Below are positions 8,081-16,708 of a DNA stretch of 58,847 bases, in pieces. The translations under genes and the position numbers were made by a program. This DNA comes from Rhodospirillaceae bacterium. GTDB taxonomy: Bacteria > Pseudomonadota > Alphaproteobacteria > UBA8366. The notes beneath the pieces are model-generated. The model made no database searches. It saw nothing but the letters and a program-made list of their open reading frames with translations, and was not told the DNA's origin. The number at the start of each line of letters is the position of its first letter. Positions within the stretch are counted from its first letter, which is position 1. The stretch is from assembly GCA_002724395.1 (NCBI GenBank), contig PBOR01000011.1, positions 3,463 to 62,309 of the forward strand, given 5' to 3'.

Positions 8081-9187
8081 CTATCCAGACATTGAGCAAG
8101 ATTTTGTGTGCGTGAAGAACTTTATTTTCCCTGGCATCGACTTTTCGTTCACCACAACTTGGGATACATTGAGACCACCACCCGTCATTTCGTAGCGTGC
8201 CCTGACATTTGACCCCTCTTTAAGATTGCGACTAGCAATTCTACTAATTCCCGCCAGAAGTGAAGCATCAAAGGCCCGTGGGAAAATTCTCACCACCTTG
8301 CTTTGTGGCGCGAGACGATGGCGCCCAACTATACGATATACTAATTTCGCCTCGCTGGGCGCGAGCACTCCGTCAGCATGGCGTAAAAACCCGCTATATT
8401 TATCCAGATCTATAGGCCAGGGTGTACCAGGTGCCGTACCCTCGTTGAAAACTGAGCCATTACTATCCATCACACCCGTCTTCATACCAAAGCAGGTAGT
8501 GAGCATCTGAAATAGATCTTCACGGTTGCGCCGCCCATCCGGCCAAGCAAGGCGAATATTCGGCCCAGAACCATGTTCCAGCATCCGGACAAGCGCTCTT
8601 CCATTAATATCTCTACGTTCTACGGCCCCATTTTCATTCGGTTCAACGATATTACTGACAACCCGTTCTTCCTTTGATGACTCCTGGGCAACGCGCTTTT
8701 TACGGTAGTCTGTCAACTCCAGGTTGTTCAAAGCCTTGTTTTTGACAGACGCACTACCATTCTTCGCTACCGGCTTCGGCGCTATTTTCTTTAGTGGCTG
8801 AATTGTGCGATGGGAATGGGCTACGGTGCTCGGCATAGGTTTAATTTTCAAAGGTTCTATCTCTTGAATAACTGCACTCGACGTTGGCATCGCCGGCCGC
8901 TGTAGAGCATTCAATTTACTTGTCTTGACCTGGCGCTGAATTTTCTTGCTAGACTTGAGCTCCGGACTTGCTATCGGCGGAGGCGGTAATACGATTTTGT
9001 CCATTGCGACAGGTTTCTCCTGTACCGACTTCATCTGTCGGGTCTCGGACGTCTTTGTTGGTGCCTCACTAGGCGTTTTTTCAGACGAGGACTTACTAAC
9101 CTCGTTCTGTTGGGGCTTTCCCGTGCTCGCTATCAACAGCAACCCTAGGATGGCGCCTGCATAGGCTGTTCCGGCTCCTTTAAACAT
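8081..9187 (-). CDS. Gene K: TonB-like anchored periplasmic protein with a conserved C-terminal domain
   Basis: 368 residues. The ATG at 9187 has AAGGAG seven bases upstream; the longer frame to 9193 would need a GTG without a ribosome site. One N-terminal helix (~residues 8-24) is followed by a long Pro/Lys/Ser-rich stretch (~25-185) and a folded C-terminal domain (~190-368) with GSGPNIRLAWPDGRRNREDL, a Cys (CFGM), and VVRIFPRAFDASLLAGI. The plan of anchor, stiff Pro/Lys spacer and globular end is that of TonB/TolA, and fits a protein crossing the periplasm. I see no TonB C-terminal motif, so TonB itself is excluded. It sits directly after gene J, which has the same layout. Confidence 0.55.
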   Translation of the reverse strand: MFKGAGTAYAGAILGLLLIASTGKPQQNEVSKSSSEKTPSEAPTKTSETRQMKSVQEKPVAMDKIVLPPPPIASPELKSSKKIQRQVKTSKLNALQRPAMPTSSAVIQEIEPLKIKPMPSTVAHSHRTIQPLKKIAPKPVAKNGSASVKNKALNNLELTDYRKKRVAQESSKEERVVSNIVEPNENGAVERRDINGRALVRMLEHGSGPNIRLAWPDGRRNREDLFQMLTTCFGMKTGVMDSNGSVFNEGTAPGTPWPIDLDKYSGFLRHADGVLAPSEAKLVYRIVGRHRLAPQSKVVRIFPRAFDASLLAGISRIASRNLKEGSNVRARYEMTGGGLNVSQVVVNEKSMPGKIKFFTHTKSCSMSG

Positions 9188-9198
9188 AAGCACTCTCC

Positions 9199-9714
9199 TT
9201 ACCGTATTGTTCGATTCAGAAAAAACAACTCCATCTCTTCCGCAAGCTTGTGGAGTTCGTTGCGACGCACGTTTGGCCGCATCAACTGTTCGCCCTTCGC
9301 AACGGCGATTACGTTACGATTTGCATTGGATGGAGCAGGGTCATTCATAGGTTTCTGCTCGTCCCTAGTTTCAGGGTTTGCCTTTGGCCGTGGTGGCATG
9401 TCGGCATCTTGCCGAACTGGCTCATCCTGCAATGCAGTCTCAGGGGCGCCTTTTGCCCAAACCTCTTTGTTTTCTTTTCCCAAGGGTCCACTGTCGGGTT
9501 GCAATAACTTGTTTTCTGACGCATCGGGGATAGCCTTTTGTGGCATTGGCGGTGCCGCCACCGCCGATTCCGAAACAGGCATATTGGACTGTACAGAGCG
9601 CCCAACCGAGGCCGTTTCGCCACCGGTTTGTCCCACCATCGGTATGCTAGAGGGAGCTAGGAAAAGGTACCCTAGCGAGAAAATCACAATGATATTAAAT
9701 ACTATATATTTCAT
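9199..9714 (-). CDS. Gene J: short TonB-like anchored periplasmic protein
   Basis: 171 residues from ATG 9714 (GGAG eight bases upstream). It has one N-terminal membrane helix (residues ~3-22) and a low-complexity region rich in Pro, Glu, Lys and Asn (~25-140). A short helical, acidic C-terminus ends in LHKLAEEMELFFLN. No enzyme motif. It has the shape of a periplasm-spanning rod anchored in the inner membrane, like gene K but shorter. It begins 23 bases after gene I, the ExbB/MotA-like channel protein, which suggests the two act together. Confidence 0.5.
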   Translation of the reverse strand: MKYIVFNIIVIFSLGYLFLAPSSIPMVGQTGGETASVGRSVQSNMPVSESAVAAPPMPQKAIPDASENKLLQPDSGPLGKENKEVWAKGAPETALQDEPVRQDADMPPRPKANPETRDEQKPMNDPAPSNANRNVIAVAKGEQLMRPNVRRNELHKLAEEMELFFLNRTIR

Positions 9715-9737
9715 GAGGTGACTCCGGATTTGCTAGG

Positions 9738-10235
9738 TTAGGATTGCGTTGGTTGTTTCTGGGCATAGGTAATAAGAAGCAATGCACGTAGCGCGGCTGA
9801 AACGGGTAGCCCGATGACCGTTGTAAAAAACGCAAGACTGAACCGGTGCGTAAGGTCTGAAATGATGGGCTGGACTGATTCTGGCGTAAGCGTTTGTTCA
9901 GCAAGTACGCCTATACCCAAACTAATTCCAAGCAAAGTAAATGTCAGCGCGGCGGTGGCTATCCCGGATGCCGCGTGCAACCCGGCTTCGAGCCAAAATT
10001 CTGTATCAACGGACCTAGTCAGGATGTTCGTCCAGCAAAAAATTGTTACTATAGCCAACACAGAAAATAACAGGATAAACGCCATGCCGACGGTACCGTG
10101 AAGCCAGCTAAGAACATCCATAGGCCCTACAGCGGATATCGCTACCGCGATGGCGAGGGCTATTACTGCGCCCCCGAACACGTAGTTGGCCGAGCGGGAA
10201 ACCGTACCAACCATTTGCATGACTTGGGAGCGCAT
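9738..10235 (-). CDS. Gene I: MotA/TolQ/ExbB-like inner-membrane channel protein
   Basis: 165 residues. The ATG at 10235 overlaps the stop of gene H (TGATG); a longer frame to 10301 would overlap gene H by 67 bases and is rejected. Four membrane helices lie near residues 18-37, 48-68, 91-112 and 132-155. The last two carry the family signature in the right order: TFTLLGISLGIGVLAEQ, then FSLAFFTTVIGLPVSAALRA. These are the counterparts of the T/G-rich helix and the 'xTTxxGLxxAIP' helix that line the ion path in MotA, TolQ, ExbB and ZorA. The protein is shorter than MotA and has almost no cytoplasmic loop. It should form a ring with a MotB/ExbD-like partner, most likely gene A. Confidence 0.65.
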   Translation of the reverse strand: MRSQVMQMVGTVSRSANYVFGGAVIALAIAVAISAVGPMDVLSWLHGTVGMAFILLFSVLAIVTIFCWTNILTRSVDTEFWLEAGLHAASGIATAALTFTLLGISLGIGVLAEQTLTPESVQPIISDLTHRFSLAFFTTVIGLPVSAALRALLLITYAQKQPTQS

Positions 10236-10633
10236 CACCACCGTCTCCCCATCCGCGTGCTCATCAAGGCGGGCGTGGATAGTCCTACACCATTTAGCCA
10301 ATGGTCGGTCACCGATACGCCTTTTTCTACAGAAGCGTGGGCAAGAAATGTCAAATCGTAATTTGTGAGCGCACTACCCGCTGCCGGTGAGCTTGTCTTG
10401 GCAAGGTCCTTATCGCGGATAACCATTCGCTCCATATCGACCAACCGGCGCGTTGCCTGCTCCAATCGACTTTGGCGTTCCGCGGGTACTAGCGACGGAT
10501 CTATCATTACGCGGACTAAATGCGCACGTTCGCGTTCTAAATTTTCTAATGGTCCCGCCATGGCCATCATGGACAGGAACGAAAGCGCACCCCCCAGGAT
10601 TACCGCCTTGGCTAAAGTTGTCTTATTCATCAT
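10235..10633 (-). CDS. Gene H: small secreted protein, unknown
   Basis: 132 residues from ATG 10633, which has AAGGAG six bases upstream; an upstream in-frame ATG at 10651 lies before that ribosome site. The signal peptide is MMNKTTLAKAVILGGALSFL followed by SMMAMA, with cleavage before GPLENL. The mature part begins with an Arg/Glu-rich helical stretch (~residues 28-75) and has a less charged C-terminus. No family recognised. Its stop overlaps the start of gene I, so it is translationally coupled to the channel protein. Confidence 0.5.
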   Translation of the reverse strand: MMNKTTLAKAVILGGALSFLSMMAMAGPLENLERERAHLVRVMIDPSLVPAERQSRLEQATRRLVDMERMVIRDKDLAKTSSPAAGSALTNYDLTFLAHASVEKGVSVTDHWLNGVGLSTPALMSTRMGRRW

Positions 10634-10686
10634 TATAACTCCTTTTTTCATATGCTTGCCCCTTCGTTAGGACAGGCATTTAAGTT

Positions 10687-11592
10687 TCAATCCAAGAATA
10701 GCTTGACCGCTTCGGCGACCACGTTGGATGGCGGTTTTACCCCACCGCCACCTGGTCCCGTATCGGCTTGTTCGATCTTCTCATTGAGCGCCATCGCATC
10801 GAGCGCCACGAGCTTACCCATGTAACCCAGCACCTCTTCTTGTTGGGTATAGAAGGTAAATTCTGTTTCCTGATCCTGTATCAGGCGTCGCAAATATGTT
10901 TTACGGTCTACTTTTTCACCATCGATATTGGGTAGCCGGTTCATGGGATGCTTGTTAATCTTCTGGGCCAGCTTTTGGATTGCCATCTCGTATTTGGCAG
11001 ATTCCTTTGCGTATTTACTTTGACGCGCTTGGCTTCCAAAAATCGTCGTATCAACCTTAGTAGCTATGCGGGCAAGGCGTTTTCGAGCATTATCCTGAGC
11101 CTGGCTTAATGCGGCTTCATTCGGCATTTCCAGATCGCCTTGGCTCACCACTCGTGACAGAAGGCTATTATAAAGATCAATTCGGGTCTTCGTCGCCCGT
11201 CGCTGTAATTCAATCCGCTCGCCCATGAGCTGCACTAGAGCCCGCTTTTCGACGAGGACTTGGTGTTGCAATTCCGTACGCACCTTGCCTTCCGACATCG
11301 GGACAGCGGCCATCAGGTCTCGAATACTCTGTTCTTTAGAAGCAATCTGTTTGGCCTGGTCACCAATCGCAGCGGCTAGATTCGATCCAGCAAAGTCACG
11401 GTCGACCGATCGCTGAATATAAGTAGACGGCAGCCGGACTAGACGTTCGCTGGCCTGCGGACTCCAGCTAGCCTTGCCACCCGCATGTCCTGTCATAGGT
11501 ACAGACAGTAAAGCTAACGCCAACCCACCGGCCAGTATCGTCCGGTAGGAATTGCTTCTGGTTAGAGAAGCGGGGCTCAATATATTGGTCAT
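10687..11592 (-). CDS. Gene G: secreted helical/coiled-coil protein, unknown
   Basis: 301 residues. The ATG at 11592 is preceded by AAGGAG at eight bases and opens a signal peptide (hydrophobic ~residues 19-35, ending near GHAGG). The longer frame from 11643 overlaps gene F. The mature protein is almost all helix with many Gln, Lys, Glu and Arg residues (~60-260), consistent with a long coiled coil, and a short Gly/Pro-rich break (GPGGGGVKPP) before a final helix. No catalytic motif. A periplasmic rod or adaptor role in the block is an inference. Confidence 0.5.
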   Translation of the reverse strand: MTNILSPASLTRSNSYRTILAGGLALALLSVPMTGHAGGKASWSPQASERLVRLPSTYIQRSVDRDFAGSNLAAAIGDQAKQIASKEQSIRDLMAAVPMSEGKVRTELQHQVLVEKRALVQLMGERIELQRRATKTRIDLYNSLLSRVVSQGDLEMPNEAALSQAQDNARKRLARIATKVDTTIFGSQARQSKYAKESAKYEMAIQKLAQKINKHPMNRLPNIDGEKVDRKTYLRRLIQDQETEFTFYTQQEEVLGYMGKLVALDAMALNEKIEQADTGPGGGGVKPPSNVVAEAVKLFLD

Positions 11593-11627
11593 AGTTTTTG
11601 CTCCTTTTCGGCGCTTGGCCGCCGCCA

Positions 11628-12212
11628 TCAATTGTTTGTCCAATGAGAAATACGGTTCATTTCCGCCTTCAACGCACTGCTTATATTAAGCATCGAAAAA
11701 CGCGCCATTTCCTGATCGTTAGCTTGGCCGAGTAGGGCCCGCGTAGTGTCGACGAAAGACGAACCATCGGTGTAATAAAGGTCTTGTTTTGGGAATGCAG
11801 TCTGAAACCGCTCGAAAGTTTCACGAGCTCTTTTGAGATCGCCGCCGCGGACATAATTATGAACTGCCAAGGCGTAATTTCGCATCCGCTCTTCGGGTGC
11901 GAGGCCCGCGCCGCCCATTCCAAGTTCCGTTTCACAACGCTCGATCAGTCGAGCGCTTGCGAGATAACGGGCAGGCGAGCGTGTCTCACGCGCTTTAACA
12001 TCAAGCGCCTGTGCCTCCTCGGCACAGGAACGATAACCCCGAAGCGCGGTAATCTCTGCGAACCGGGCTTCTCTGTATCCAATGCCTTCCTCTGCAAACC
12101 CGCTACCACCACCTGTCTGACATGCGGCAAGCGCAAACATTAATCCTGCCACCCCAACCACTCGAAGTACCGAGCACTTGGCCGCTTCGCTTACAATTCC
12201 ATTAACCTTCAT
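11628..12212 (-). CDS. Gene F: lipoprotein with TPR-like helices
   Basis: 194 residues from the ATG at 12212 (GGAG six bases upstream). The lipobox is VAGLMFALAAC with Cys31; the next residue is Gln, which favours the outer membrane. The mature part is helical with Ala/Glu/Arg-rich repeats. Phrases such as YLASARLIERCETEL and NYVRGGDLKRARETFERFQT look like one or two degenerate TPR units. The longer frame to 12308 adds a stretch ahead of the signal and is rejected. The 108-base gap to gene E is the largest inside the block and could hold an internal promoter. Confidence 0.6.
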   Translation of the reverse strand: MKVNGIVSEAAKCSVLRVVGVAGLMFALAACQTGGGSGFAEEGIGYREARFAEITALRGYRSCAEEAQALDVKARETRSPARYLASARLIERCETELGMGGAGLAPEERMRNYALAVHNYVRGGDLKRARETFERFQTAFPKQDLYYTDGSSFVDTTRALLGQANDQEMARFSMLNISSALKAEMNRISHWTNN

Positions 12213-12320
12213 GATAATCTCCGTCGAAAAGTTTTTCGTTATCGACGGTAATGGAAGGATCAGGCGATAAATTGTGGCGCTAAATAACCAGCAAACAAAA
12301 ACGCCCACTGGATCGTGGGT

Positions 12321-13694
12321 CTAACGGCGAATTCGAACCATAGCTTCGGTGAACGCGAGACCGAGCGACCAAAGGTCTTCTGGGATAGATACACTCGATC
12401 CCGCGGGGGATTTCGAATTTCTAATCTCCGCCCGTACCAATTTATCTAAATCTTCAGAAGGCACTGGCGATCCAACAATAATGATACGCCAAGCCTCATT
12501 ATCCTGGCCGTAGAGCGACAATGGAATATCCACGGCCATCACTTTTCCAGGCGCAAGTACGGCAGTCTGCCACACGTCACCCGAACGTCCCTTCCGAATT
12601 ATATTTCTGGCCGCTGCAAAGCGAACATTCAAACTCGCCGCAGTCTTGTTCGTCACAAGGAAAGCGAGACCGCACAGCGACCCGGGGTTTTCTGCGATAA
12701 GCTCCCCATCCGAACTGCTACTAAATTTCTTTGAAACTAAACCACCACCGCGAAAACGACGGCCGGCGCAAGAACCGCCATCTGCCGGCCGCATTGCACT
12801 CAGTACGAACGGTAGGCCACCGCGCCCACTTTGCCCTCTTACTTGCCAACGGAACAAACCTGCCAACACCGGAACCGGCGAGGATGCCAATGATTGTGTT
12901 AACGATACGTAACGACCTTTGTCCCATAAGCGTTGCCAATCAGAACTGTAATGTTGCCAAGCAGCATAGCACCCAGCGGCCAAACCAACGATGAAAAGAA
13001 CCGTGATCATTGCCAAAACGGCCGGCTGCAGGAGGTAACGAAACCACGATCCCCTATCCATACGAGCGGATACCCGCGGCAACGAAGGGTCACTTTTTAC
13101 AGGCGAAAGGTCTAATGCCCTCAATGATTCATCTGCATCAGAAACAAAAATGAGTTCTGCCTCATTGTTTCCAGAGGGTAGCAAAGCCTTTAGCCGATCC
13201 GATTCCGCACTCATATTCCCAGTAGGCAAAAGGACTACTACTTTGCGGCCAGCCTCCTGTTCGGCTTCTATATGAGCCCTCGATGCTGCGATTTTTTCCG
13301 CGATGCCGTCAACAGGCAATACCTCGTAAACGCGCTCATCAATACTGGGCTGCCTCCGAATACGACCGGTCACAAATAGTGCGTATACCGACGACTGCCC
13401 ATCGGTCGCTAACCTTCCGTCTTCGGCAAGTAAATGCGCAATTAAAACGCCAAGGTGCCAACTTTTCCCCCCATCGATCCGATTATCGATATCCATCCGA
13501 TAACGCCGTTCGCCGGTAAGCGGACGAATGAACTGATCGACGAACATGTGGTAATCGCGGCAAATCGGTAATTGTTCGGTCGTGCCATCAAGACAGATCG
13601 TCGCCAACACATCATTATCATAGCTCTCTACCACCAACCCTTGGACCGTAGCCGGGCCTTCCGTAGTCAGAATATGGACACGAACCGCAGTCAT
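12321..13694 (-). CDS. Gene E: Lon-protease-like domain, one membrane helix, periplasmic domain
   Basis: 457 residues. Residues ~1-195 follow the order of the Lon (S16) proteolytic fold: IDGGKSWHLGVLIAHLLAEDG (cf. Lon DGPSAG helix) is split here as IDGGKSW and LGVLIAHLL; next YALFVTGRI, EVLPVDGIAEKIAAS, VVVLLPTGN, and ELIFVSDADESL. Ser78 and Lys134 fall where the Lon Ser-Lys dyad would be, so activity is possible but the Ser is shifted by one residue. A single helix follows (~222-245), then a periplasmic part (~250-457) with some DUF4384-like strands. There is no AAA+ domain. The Lon-like part should be cytoplasmic. Fold by eye only. Confidence 0.55.
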   Translation of the reverse strand: MTAVRVHILTTEGPATVQGLVVESYDNDVLATICLDGTTEQLPICRDYHMFVDQFIRPLTGERRYRMDIDNRIDGGKSWHLGVLIAHLLAEDGRLATDGQSSVYALFVTGRIRRQPSIDERVYEVLPVDGIAEKIAASRAHIEAEQEAGRKVVVLLPTGNMSAESDRLKALLPSGNNEAELIFVSDADESLRALDLSPVKSDPSLPRVSARMDRGSWFRYLLQPAVLAMITVLFIVGLAAGCYAAWQHYSSDWQRLWDKGRYVSLTQSLASSPVPVLAGLFRWQVRGQSGRGGLPFVLSAMRPADGGSCAGRRFRGGGLVSKKFSSSSDGELIAENPGSLCGLAFLVTNKTAASLNVRFAAARNIIRKGRSGDVWQTAVLAPGKVMAVDIPLSLYGQDNEAWRIIIVGSPVPSEDLDKLVRAEIRNSKSPAGSSVSIPEDLWSLGLAFTEAMVRIRR

Positions 13695-13717
13695 GGCGAT
13701 CTTACCTACTAACTATA

Positions 13718-14281
13718 CTATTGGAGCGACAGCTTTGATCTGCGGTCTTGTATCGCACGCACCAGAGGTTCATCCCGCTGCATCAATAATTGAAACATGC
13801 TATCTACCGCTACCGGCAAAGTTTTCTTTATCGGAGCACCCTCTGGCGGCAAGGCGATAATAGCATGTGGCTGTACTGCCGACGGTTCCTTTAAGCGAAC
13901 CAAAACATAAACCTGATCCTCATTCGCCTTGGAAGGACGGATACGAATGAGGAAAGACGCTTCATCACGCTCGTCAAGCGTTGCTGTCTCTGCAGCGGCC
14001 GCAACGGGAAACCATGCAATGCCGGTCTGTTGCAGCAACGTCTCAAAATCCCTCCGCAATTTTGGATTATTCTCAAGTGCATCCGCAATACGGCCATTTA
14101 TCGCCACCTCGGGCTGCACCGCAGCCGAATAGAGGTCCTGAAACCCAACAGGACGCTCATCCGCAGCGTCGATTGCATTTAATTGCTGGTCGACCATAAG
14201 GTCAACAAGGTGTAACTGCTCGAAGGCCAGTTCCATGCGCTCTTTACGCTCTTTAGAGATTTTATTCCATGTTATACTCAT
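13718..14281 (-). CDS. Gene D: soluble protein of unknown function
   Basis: 187 residues, no signal peptide or membrane helix, so probably cytoplasmic. The first ~110 residues are helical and acidic; a strand-rich part follows (SFLIRIRPSKANEDQVYVLV, then LPVAVDSMFQLLM). The order resembles a small alpha/beta domain but I recognise no family. It starts six bases after gene C, so the two are probably made together. The ATG at 14281 has only a weak ribosome site, in keeping with coupling to gene C. Confidence 0.5.
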   Translation of the reverse strand: MSITWNKISKERKERMELAFEQLHLVDLMVDQQLNAIDAADERPVGFQDLYSAAVQPEVAINGRIADALENNPKLRRDFETLLQQTGIAWFPVAAAAETATLDERDEASFLIRIRPSKANEDQVYVLVRLKEPSAVQPHAIIALPPEGAPIKKTLPVAVDSMFQLLMQRDEPLVRAIQDRRSKLSLQ

Positions 14282-14287
14282 ACCAAA

Positions 14288-15802
14288 TCACCCATACAAA
14301 CGCTTGAATTGTTCGATAAAAACTTCCTGATCCGCCTCGAATGTGCCCTGCCAAAAATCGTCATCTGCAAATCTTTGCAACAAAGATTGAAGTCGCTCCC
14401 GAATTACACTTAATGGGGAGGATGCCACCTCGAATGCGACCGTTGCCTCTGGATCACCCCGCTTGGCAGCATCGAATCCTTTGCGACTGAGTTTTTCGAG
14501 TACCTGCTTGCCCTGGGACAACGTTTTAAAATCTAAGCTCTTTACGATAACCTGTTCAGCAGGCGGGCAGTCACGCTGCAAAACAAATGCAATCGCAAGC
14601 AACAGATCAGCGAGATGCTTATCAAGCTGCCGTAATTTCTCAATGCGTTGGCTATAGGATTCAGAAGTCGGGTTATTCAGCAATGAACCCAAATCATTAG
14701 CATTGGAGCGCAAGACCTGCGTCAATCGGTTCTGCGCCTGACCAAAAATTTCGTACCGCATGTAGGAATGAACAAACCGTCCGGCAAATTTTTCTTCAAT
14801 TGGCAGTTTTATCAATTTGGCTTCTGTATCATTAAGAAACTTAATCGCATTCGCCGGTTCAATTGCAAGCAAGTCCAGCGGATCCTCTTGGGCGTCCACC
14901 ACCTTCGTTGCCATATAGGATTCGTCTTCCATGATCGGTTCCCACTCACCAGCATCGCGGTCAGTACCGAATGGAAGTGTGTTCTCAAAACAGCTTAGGT
15001 CCTCTGCATCGCGCATAAGATCTACAAATCGGAGAAACGCCAGAAATACGGTACGGAACTGCTTGAAGTCAGACATATTTGTAGGTCCCGCAACCGACTC
15101 TTTCAGCCAAAAATCGATTATGCACTGATCGTCGATCATTCCTTCCTCGAAAGATGACCCCAAGTTACCTTCAAGGTACCTGTAAATATTTTGAAACTTT
15201 GTCTGTTTTTGGGCGGGCGTTAGGTGCTTTGCCAAATAAGCGTAGAGCGCCTTTGATAATCGCTTACTCCTTTCGCTGATCTCTTTTTGCGTTACTTTGT
15301 CTTCATCTAACCCAGTAAAAATTTCGTGTATTTCACCATAATCAACAGTGGAGACGAGAAATTCGAGCATCGCCGCAAGGAGTGGTATTTGTTTATAGCT
15401 AATTTCGAACGCAGATTTCGCGGAAGCGTCATAGTCAATCACAATTCCGTCGGGATTAGCCCTGAGCAAACCGGATTTTCTATTCGTATCAGATTGATAG
15501 TCGAGAAAAAATCCTGCTGCACCGTCAACGCGGCCCGGACTGCGGGCCCCGAAAAAAAATTTATCGTACTGCCCCTGACGATCGGCAAGCATTACTGCAC
15601 GCGTAAGATGGCATAGCCGGTATAGTATTTTATCATAGGAGCGACAGACAATTGCGGCGGAGAGAAATCGCAGTGTTCGTGGACCGTATTTGCGTCTTGG
15701 TTCCCCGTAACCCGAGCTATCCAATTCACAGGACTCGGCCAAATACGAAAATACATCTCTCAACGCATCACTTTGCTGTGCTTTAAACAGTTCAGTCTTC
15801 AT
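14288..15802 (-). CDS. Gene C: large soluble protein of unknown function
   Basis: 504 residues without signal peptide or membrane helix. Mostly helical, with many charged residues. Distinct stretches are RKYGPRTLRFLSAAIVCRSY (residues ~38-57), GAAGFFLDYQSDTN, and a C-terminal helical third. No nucleotide-binding, nuclease or protease motif is visible. AGGG lies four bases before the ATG at 15802. It is the largest cytoplasmic protein of the block, placed directly before gene D. A role as cytoplasmic platform or effector is possible but unproven. Confidence 0.5.
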   Translation of the reverse strand: MKTELFKAQQSDALRDVFSYLAESCELDSSGYGEPRRKYGPRTLRFLSAAIVCRSYDKILYRLCHLTRAVMLADRQGQYDKFFFGARSPGRVDGAAGFFLDYQSDTNRKSGLLRANPDGIVIDYDASAKSAFEISYKQIPLLAAMLEFLVSTVDYGEIHEIFTGLDEDKVTQKEISERSKRLSKALYAYLAKHLTPAQKQTKFQNIYRYLEGNLGSSFEEGMIDDQCIIDFWLKESVAGPTNMSDFKQFRTVFLAFLRFVDLMRDAEDLSCFENTLPFGTDRDAGEWEPIMEDESYMATKVVDAQEDPLDLLAIEPANAIKFLNDTEAKLIKLPIEEKFAGRFVHSYMRYEIFGQAQNRLTQVLRSNANDLGSLLNNPTSESYSQRIEKLRQLDKHLADLLLAIAFVLQRDCPPAEQVIVKSLDFKTLSQGKQVLEKLSRKGFDAAKRGDPEATVAFEVASSPLSVIRERLQSLLQRFADDDFWQGTFEADQEVFIEQFKRLYG

Positions 15803-15874
15803 GATCCCTATTTATATCCCTTGATCGCGAGAGTAACTGGATGACTTTAACATTGTTACTACTATTATATGTAG

Positions 15875-16708
15875 TTACATAAATCGCGGAGTTTTATACA
15901 AATCACCGGGTAAAGAGCTTTCGGAGTGAAAACGTAGAAGCGCGTCGTTATGCAGCACCTCTTTGCTTTGGGTCCCAACCACCTCTCGCATCTGCGGTTT
16001 TAGAACCCGGCTAGTCGGACTTTTCGTTAGCTCGCGACTCAATAACCGATCAGCAATATTTAAATATTGACGCCAACTAAGTTTCCTCTCCCACCAACCA
16101 TTGCTGATGGCACTTGCCTGCTGCGTTGTCATCTTGCCACCAGTAGGTAGGAAACGGATAGTAGGCGTCTTTTGATCAACGCGCGCAAGATAAATAGCCG
16201 TTGATGTCCGTTGAAATTGGCGCCAGTAACGCATTACCTTCGCCACGTAGCCTCGCGTGTAGCTATGTGCAACGTACCGACCGTTTTGGCGCTTCAGCGA
16301 TCCGCCGTTATAATGAGAAAGGGCCAAATCCCAACGGCCGCCATACTGTCTATAAAGACGTTCCAAATAGGAAACGCCAATGCGGACGTTTATTTTTGGA
16401 TCTCGCAGATGGTCAGCAGAAATATTGAAAACCCCTTTTGCTGTAGCCGGCATTATTTGCATCACGCCTTGCGCACCCACAGGGCTTTTTGCATCGGCAC
16501 GAAAGTTTGATTCCACCTGTGCAACAGCGAGAGCGAGCGCCGGTGGCACGGTGCCGTTTTTCGCCGCTATCGTTGCGACTAACCTTTGAATTTGCTTTGG
16601 TCCCATTTCGGATCGTTCCGCCGTGGCATCACGGACCGCACCAAAGTAAGCCAGCACCGCCGTAAGAGTGAAAACGGCAGTAAGTCTACGCATCATTATT
16701 TTCATCAT
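15875..16708 (-). CDS. Gene B: secreted lytic transglycosylase (SLT family)
   Basis: 277 residues. The ATG at 16708 overlaps the TAA of gene A (TAATG) and opens a signal peptide (hydrophobic ~residues 9-24, cleavage near ATA/ERS). The soluble-lytic-transglycosylase domain spans ~40-165: ALALAVAQVESNFRADAKSP with the likely catalytic Glu66, GAQGVMQIMPATA, and DLALSHYNGG. These enzymes cleave the glycan strand of peptidoglycan to make 1,6-anhydro ends. Dedicated ones open the wall for envelope machines such as secretion systems and flagella, which suits its place here. The C-terminal ~110 residues are not recognised. Confidence 0.85.
   Translation of the reverse strand: MMKIMMRRLTAVFTLTAVLAYFGAVRDATAERSEMGPKQIQRLVATIAAKNGTVPPALALAVAQVESNFRADAKSPVGAQGVMQIMPATAKGVFNISADHLRDPKINVRIGVSYLERLYRQYGGRWDLALSHYNGGSLKRQNGRYVAHSYTRGYVAKVMRYWRQFQRTSTAIYLARVDQKTPTIRFLPTGGKMTTQQASAISNGWWERKLSWRQYLNIADRLLSRELTKSPTSRVLKPQMREVVGTQSKEVLHNDALLRFHSESSLPGDLYKTPRFM

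Noticed and set aside
10235-10301. Longer start for gene I at 10301
   Set aside because: It would overlap gene H by 67 bases, whereas ATG 10235 forms a TGATG overlap with the stop of H.
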